DNA from: JANOYY01 sp031418035
GTDB taxonomy: Bacteria > Actinomycetota > Acidimicrobiia > Acidimicrobiales > JANYDT01
Reading direction: 5' to 3'
Length of the DNA: 9,784 nt
NCBI GenBank assembly: GCA_031418035.1
Contig: JANOWU010000286.1
Span: 1 to 9,784 of the forward strand
In this document: positions 6,756 to 9,784 of the stretch, in pieces
Numbering within the stretch: position 1 is the first letter of the stretch
Layout: each line of letters starts with the position of its first letter
Made by a program: the position numbers and the translations under genes
The notes under the pieces: generated by a model
Told to the model about the DNA's origin: nothing
What the model saw: the letters and a program-made list of their open reading frames with translations, nothing else
The model's database searches: none

Positions 6756-7290
6756 GATACTGCATCCCGGTGTAGAGCGTCAGCACGACCGACACCCAGA
6801 GCAGCACCTGGGCAATCCAACTCGCTCGTTGTCCGATCCATGGCGCGATGGCGAAACTCACGCACACCTGTTGGGCAAACGTCTTGTACTTGGCCGATTT
6901 ACGAGCAGGAATCGACACACCGTCACGGCTCACGATGGACCGGTAGACGCTCATGGCGATTTCGCGTCCGGCAATGAGCGCAACGGGGAGAAGCGCGAAT
7001 TCGCCCTTCACCACGAGCACGATCATTGCCCCGAGAACAAGGATCTTGTCGGCGAGTGGATCCAAGAAGGCGCCCGACTTCGTCACGCCGTAGCGGCGAG
7101 CAAGGATCCCGTCGGCCCAGTCGGTTACGCAGATGACGATCCACAGCGACAGCGTCAACACATCGAAGCGACGCTGGGCGATCAGGATGAGCACCACCGG
7201 GGTTGACGCGAGGCGCAATGCCGTCAGTGCGTTCGCGGGTGTGAGCCAGGCGTGTGAGCTGTAGCTCGGTTCCTTGCCGACCACGGTCAT
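6730..7290 (-). CDS. pgsA: CDP-diacylglycerol-glycerol-3-phosphate 3-phosphatidyltransferase
   Basis: PgsA makes phosphatidylglycerolphosphate from CDP-diacylglycerol and glycerol-3-phosphate in the inner membrane, the first committed step to phosphatidylglycerol and cardiolipin. The 186-residue protein has several hydrophobic helices and the CDP-alcohol phosphotransferase signature: D57, D60-G61, A64-R65, G73, D77 and D81, within DWADGILARRYG and SGAFLDPLADK. TPANALTALRLASTP at 17-31 is the usual N-terminal part of the family. The gap between AR and the second G is seven residues, where E. coli and Bacillus PgsA have eight. The ATG start overlaps the rimO stop in ATGA, so translation is probably coupled to rimO. 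Other CDP-alcohol transferases share the motif, but length, start and the rimO/cinA context favour PgsA. Confidence 0.93.
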   Translation of the reverse strand: MTVVGKEPSYSSHAWLTPANALTALRLASTPVVLILIAQRRFDVLTLSLWIVICVTDWADGILARRYGVTKSGAFLDPLADKILVLGAMIVLVVKGEFALLPVALIAGREIAMSVYRSIVSRDGVSIPARKSAKYKTFAQQVCVSFAIAPWIGQRASWIAQVLLWVSVVLTLYTGMQYLNSARSTT

Positions 7291-8651
7291 GAGACCAGTT
7301 CAGCAGTGAGGTCGGGGCCCTCCGCCGACACAACGATGACTTCGTGGAACGTGCCGACGTCGAGCGACGTCGGAATGGAAACGATCCCGTCGATCTCGGG
7401 TGCTTCACGATGGGTACGGCCGATGCCGGGCTCGTCGACGAGTACTTGCACGGTCTTGCCGATGAGCGCGTCGCGGCGACGTGCGGTGATGCGATCCTGC
7501 AGTTCGTTCAGCTCGAGGAGGCGTTCACGCATGAGTGAGGCGGGAACTTGAGCGTCGAGGTCATATGCGTACGTTCCAACTTCGCGCGAGAACTCGAAGA
7601 AACCGCACCAATCGAGTTGAGCAGCTTCGACGAAGCGGAGAAGTTGGTCATGGTCCTCTTCGGTTTCGCCGGGGTAACCGACGATGAAGTTCGAACGAAA
7701 CGCCGCCTCTGAATCCCAGCTTCGAATTGTCTCGATACGTTTCAGGAAGCGGTCACCGTCGCCCCAGCGTCGCATACGACGCAGCAGCGATTTCGACACG
7801 TGCTGCAGCGACAGGTCGAAGTAGGGGACGTCGGTGCGCAAAATGGCGTCGACGAGCGAATCGGTCAGGTCACTCGGGTACAGGTAGAGAAGACGTGTGC
7901 GCTTCGCCTTCTTCGTCACGGCCTTCACCAGATCGACGATCGCGCCGGCGCCGAGGCTCTCGGGCTCGTCAACGCCGTACGACGCAAGGTCTTGCGCGAC
8001 GAGCACGATTTCTTTTGCGCCCGTTTGGTCGACCTCGTCGAGAATCGACGCCACCGACCGCGACCGTTGTGGCCCACGAAAGGACGGAATCGCACAGAAC
8101 CCACAGCTTCGGTTGCAGCCTTCGGCAATCTTGATGTACGCCCACGGCAGGGTGCTCTTGGGGCGGGACAGATTGAGCAGGTCCAGCGATGGGATCGGGC
8201 GCTGTGCCTCGATGTCGAGGGCCGACTGCTTGGTGCCCTTCCCGGTGCTCGTGGTCGCCTTGGTGGCTTTGCTGGCTTGGCTGGTCCCCTTGGCCGTTTT
8301 GGTCGTGCTCTTCGGCTTTGTTGCGCCGAGGGTGATGGGGACACCAAAGCCCACGACCCGGTCGACCTCGGGGAGCGCCTCCGCGAGTTCGTCGCCGTAT
8401 CGTTCAGCCATACATCCGGTGACGACGACCTTGGCGCCCTTTTTCTTGTTCTCGGTGAGGGAGAGCACCGTATCGATCGATTCCTGGCGCGCCGCCTCGA
8501 TAAATGCGCACGTATTGATCACGACAAGATCGGCGCTTGCGGCGTCGGCGGCCAGGGTCATCCCGTCGTCGAGAAGGGTTCCGACAAGCTTGTCGGAATC
8601 GACCTGGTTCTTCGGGCACCCGAGGGTCTCTATCCAATACCGCCTCGTCAC
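7287..8651 (-). CDS. rimO: Ribosomal protein S12 methylthiotransferase RimO
   Basis: RimO is a radical-SAM enzyme with two iron-sulfur clusters that adds a methylthio group to a conserved aspartate of ribosomal protein S12. The 454-residue product shows the N-terminal UPF0004 domain with cluster cysteines C12 (ETLGCPKNQVDSD), C48 (INTCAF) and C80 (TGCMAERY). The radical-SAM CxxxCxxC is at C179, C183 and C186 (EGCNRSCGFCAIPSFRG), and a C-terminal TRAM domain begins at about residue 390. The ETLGCPKNQVD start and CAIPSFRGPQRSR favour RimO over its tRNA-modifying relative MiaB. The start is GTG without an obvious strong ribosome binding site. Residues 111-145 form a Lys/Thr/Ser-rich insertion between the two main domains. 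The gene is the first of a rimO-pgsA pair and is divergent from the DUF4230 gene. Confidence 0.97.
   Translation of the reverse strand: MTRRYWIETLGCPKNQVDSDKLVGTLLDDGMTLAADAASADLVVINTCAFIEAARQESIDTVLSLTENKKKGAKVVVTGCMAERYGDELAEALPEVDRVVGFGVPITLGATKPKSTTKTAKGTSQASKATKATTSTGKGTKQSALDIEAQRPIPSLDLLNLSRPKSTLPWAYIKIAEGCNRSCGFCAIPSFRGPQRSRSVASILDEVDQTGAKEIVLVAQDLASYGVDEPESLGAGAIVDLVKAVTKKAKRTRLLYLYPSDLTDSLVDAILRTDVPYFDLSLQHVSKSLLRRMRRWGDGDRFLKRIETIRSWDSEAAFRSNFIVGYPGETEEDHDQLLRFVEAAQLDWCGFFEFSREVGTYAYDLDAQVPASLMRERLLELNELQDRITARRRDALIGKTVQVLVDEPGIGRTHREAPEIDGIVSIPTSLDVGTFHEVIVVSAEGPDLTAELVS
8217..8321 (-). repeat. Low-complexity Lys/Thr/Ser/Ala-coding tract inside rimO
   Basis: On the minus strand this in-frame stretch is made largely of ACC, ACG, AAG, AAA, GCC and AGC codons, giving residues 111-145 of RimO (for example KSTTKTAKGTSQASKATKAT). 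It looks like a degenerate simple repeat rather than a folded insertion, and separates the UPF0004 and radical-SAM domains. The reading frame is preserved. Confidence 0.6.
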
Positions 8652-8804
8652 GCAACTGAGGCTAGTGGACCGGTTCGCCCTGACTGGTTTTTGTGGTTCT
8701 TTCCCGTGGTCGCCACCCGTATTCCCTCTCGGAGCGTGAATCCTGTCATCAGTGTCATAGGGACTTTTGCGCGACTTTCCGACCCGGGTGCAGTCATAGA
8801 GAAC
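8652..8804. promoter_or_regulatory. Divergent intergenic region rimO / DUF4230 gene
   Basis: These 153 bases must carry promoters for both the rimO-pgsA pair and the DUF4230 gene. I see no hexamer pair good enough to call. The heptamer GTCATAG occurs twice, at 8754-8760 and 8793-8799, 39 bases apart, but this may be chance. Confidence 0.3.
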
Positions 8805-9512
8805 GTGACTTCGTCCCTGCGTGCATCAACTAACGGAACGTTCAAGAGGTCTCGCGGCCGCGTGCGCTCGTTGGTTCGCCGGTCGGTGGTCCTCGGGTCC
8901 GTGGCGCTGGTCGCCCTGCTGGTAGCCGTCCCGACGTTTCGCCACCTCTGGAAGGGATGGAACCCGTTTGCCACGAAGACCGTCGACCGGACCCAACCGG
9001 TGCTGCTCTCTGCCCTCTCCGATCTGAGCGACTATCGGGCGGCGTCGGCCCAATTCACGGTTGTCGTCGACCTCGAGGACGATGCCAAGTGGTTCCCGTC
9101 GGCGGTTCGCGGCGAACGCACGATCATGTTGGCGAGCGGGTCCGTCGACGCCGGTGTGGACCTGTCCGACCTCGGTGCGTCGGCGTTGACCATCGACGAG
9201 GCCGCAAACTCTGTCGTGGTGCGTCTGCCTCATGCGACGCTACGCAAGGCCCAACTCGATCTCGCGAACACGACCGTTGTGGAACACAAGCGGGGGCTCC
9301 TCGATCGGATCGGGTCCGCGATCGGTGACGCACCAGATGGCGAGAAGACGGCGTTGCAACTCGCGCAGAAGAAACTCGAGGAGGCCGCTCGGAAGTCGAC
9401 GGTCCTCGCAGTTGCCGAGACCAACACGACGACCATGATGACGTCGCTGATTCGTGGTCTCGGCTACGACAAGGTGACCGTGACGTTCGTGGACAGACCT
9501 GGGACGTACTGA
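8805..9512 (+). CDS. DUF4230-like membrane-anchored protein
   Basis: The product from the GTG at 8805 is 235 residues. It has a basic N-terminus (KRSRGRVRSLVRR), one hydrophobic anchor at about residues 26-43 and a long extracytoplasmic part. That part resembles DUF4230: LSDLSDYRAASAQFTVVVDLEDD (about 71-93), a VRGERTIMLASGSVDAGVDLSDL strand region (101-123), VVVRLPHATL (137-146) and a late helical stretch ending in TSLIRGLGYDKVTVTF. The biochemical role of the family is unknown. An in-frame GTG at 8736 is possible but would add 23 residues with no signal-like character, and its GGAG is too close to serve as a ribosome binding site. The chosen start has only a weak AGAGA upstream. The gene is divergent from rimO and followed by a non-coding stretch. 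The DUF assignment is from recognised pattern, not a search. Confidence 0.78.
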   Translation: MTSSLRASTNGTFKRSRGRVRSLVRRSVVLGSVALVALLVAVPTFRHLWKGWNPFATKTVDRTQPVLLSALSDLSDYRAASAQFTVVVDLEDDAKWFPSAVRGERTIMLASGSVDAGVDLSDLGASALTIDEAANSVVVRLPHATLRKAQLDLANTTVVEHKRGLLDRIGSAIGDAPDGEKTALQLAQKKLEEAARKSTVLAVAETNTTTMMTSLIRGLGYDKVTVTFVDRPGTY

Positions 9513-9668
9513 CGCTCTTTCACAGACGTATGTGCACGTAGTACTTGTGCACAGTATGTGTACATAGCATGGGATTCGGGTCCGATTCCAAAACAACGAA
9601 ACAAGCACTCCTGAAAACTTTCTCGAAGAATCTTTTGGTCAGCCCGAAAACTGATGCTCCTATCGTTG
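9513..9668. other. Non-coding stretch before the right-edge gene
   Basis: About 156 bases with lower GC content than the genes and no supported open frame. It contains the palindrome cluster at 9531-9566, a 7-bp inverted pair ACAACGA (9593-9599) / TCGTTGT (9663-9669), and a repeated GAAAACT. No insertion-sequence terminal repeat is recognised, as the matching end would be outside the window. Confidence 0.5.
9531..9566. repeat. Cluster of small palindromes after the DUF4230 gene
   Basis: TGTGCAC at 9531-9537 and GTGCACA at 9547-9553 form a 7-bp inverted repeat with a 9-base spacer; the core hexamer GTGCAC is itself a palindrome. A further near-palindrome TATGTGTACATA occupies 9555-9566. There is no T-run, so a rho-independent terminator is not supported. 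It may be an operator, a protein-binding site or the edge of an inserted element. Confidence 0.4.
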
Positions 9669-9784
9669 TCAAGCGGCTTTTTGGGTGCTCAGCCAGGTTT
9701 GGTAGCGGGTGGCTAGGGCAGTGTTGTGGGTGAGTCCGCGTTCGAGGCGTGAGAGTCGAATTGGCCAGGTGTTGAGTTGGTCGG
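9669..9784 (-). CDS. C-terminal end of an unidentified protein, cut by the window edge
   Basis: On the minus strand one frame is open from the window edge to a TGA at 9671-9669, giving 37 residues that end RLERGLTHNTALATRYQTWL then STQKAA. The segment has protein-like composition. The rest of the gene lies beyond the window. I do not recognise the family with confidence; the ATRY-rich basic/aromatic tail is loosely reminiscent of transposase C-termini, and the non-coding, shifted composition next to it would fit a mobile element edge. That is speculation. It could also be an ordinary gene or a spurious frame, as another minus-strand frame is open over part of this stretch. Confidence 0.35.
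   Translation of the reverse strand, partial: DQLNTWPIRLSRLERGLTHNTALATRYQTWLSTQKAA

Noticed and set aside
8754..8799. Repeated GTCATAG upstream of the DUF4230 gene as an operator pair
   Set aside because: Two 7-base copies 39 bases apart, without dyad symmetry, are too weak to call.
7800..8804. Plus-strand upstream extension of the DUF4230 frame across rimO
   Set aside because: The extension is antisense to rimO, whose cysteine motifs and domain order are clear. Only the part from 8805 has a credible signal and domain.

Overview
The window looks like chromosomal DNA from a moderately GC-rich actinobacterium, plausibly of the class Acidimicrobiia. This rests on GTG starts, actinobacterial-type LexA boxes (CGAAC-N4-GTTCG), an actinobacterial LAxTG cell-wall sorting signal, and the gene set rimO, pgsA, cinA and recA on one strand in the order usual for Actinobacteria. 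The class-level placement is inference; no rRNA or other marker is present to confirm it.

Layout, left to right. Positions 1-117 hold the region downstream of recA, with only a possible start codon of a next gene at the edge. recA (minus, 118-1158) is followed by a 205-bp divergent intergenic region. That region carries a strong recA promoter and two perfect plus one near-perfect LexA/SOS boxes. A secreted or membrane-anchored CapA-like (PGA_cap) protein (plus, 1364-2509) then converges, with one base between the stop codons, on a secreted six-repeat NHL beta-propeller protein with a C-terminal LALTG sortase signal (minus, 2511-4085). Next come cinA (minus, 4201-5451), a plus-strand pair made of a small membrane protein of unknown function (5520-6086) and a RimJ/RimL-like GNAT acetyltransferase (6090-6755), then pgsA (minus, 6730-7290) and rimO (minus, 7287-8651), which share an ATGA stop/start overlap. 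A DUF4230-type membrane-anchored protein (plus, 8805-9512) is divergent from rimO. The right edge (9513-9784) is a less coding-like stretch with clustered small palindromes and the last 37 codons of an unidentified minus-strand gene.

How the genes fit together. rimO modifies ribosomal protein S12, pgsA makes phosphatidylglycerolphosphate, cinA is a nucleotide-salvage/repair protein and recA is the recombinase and SOS co-protease. They form a conserved housekeeping neighbourhood rather than a single pathway. Here it is interrupted twice: by the membrane protein/GNAT pair between pgsA and cinA, and by the CapA-like/NHL surface-protein pair between cinA and recA.

I found no convincing evidence of a novel defence, mobile or biosynthetic system. 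The most notable signals are the architecture of the recA SOS promoter, the Lys/Thr/Ser-rich insertion in RimO, the surface-protein pair beside recA, and the unexplained right-edge palindromes.
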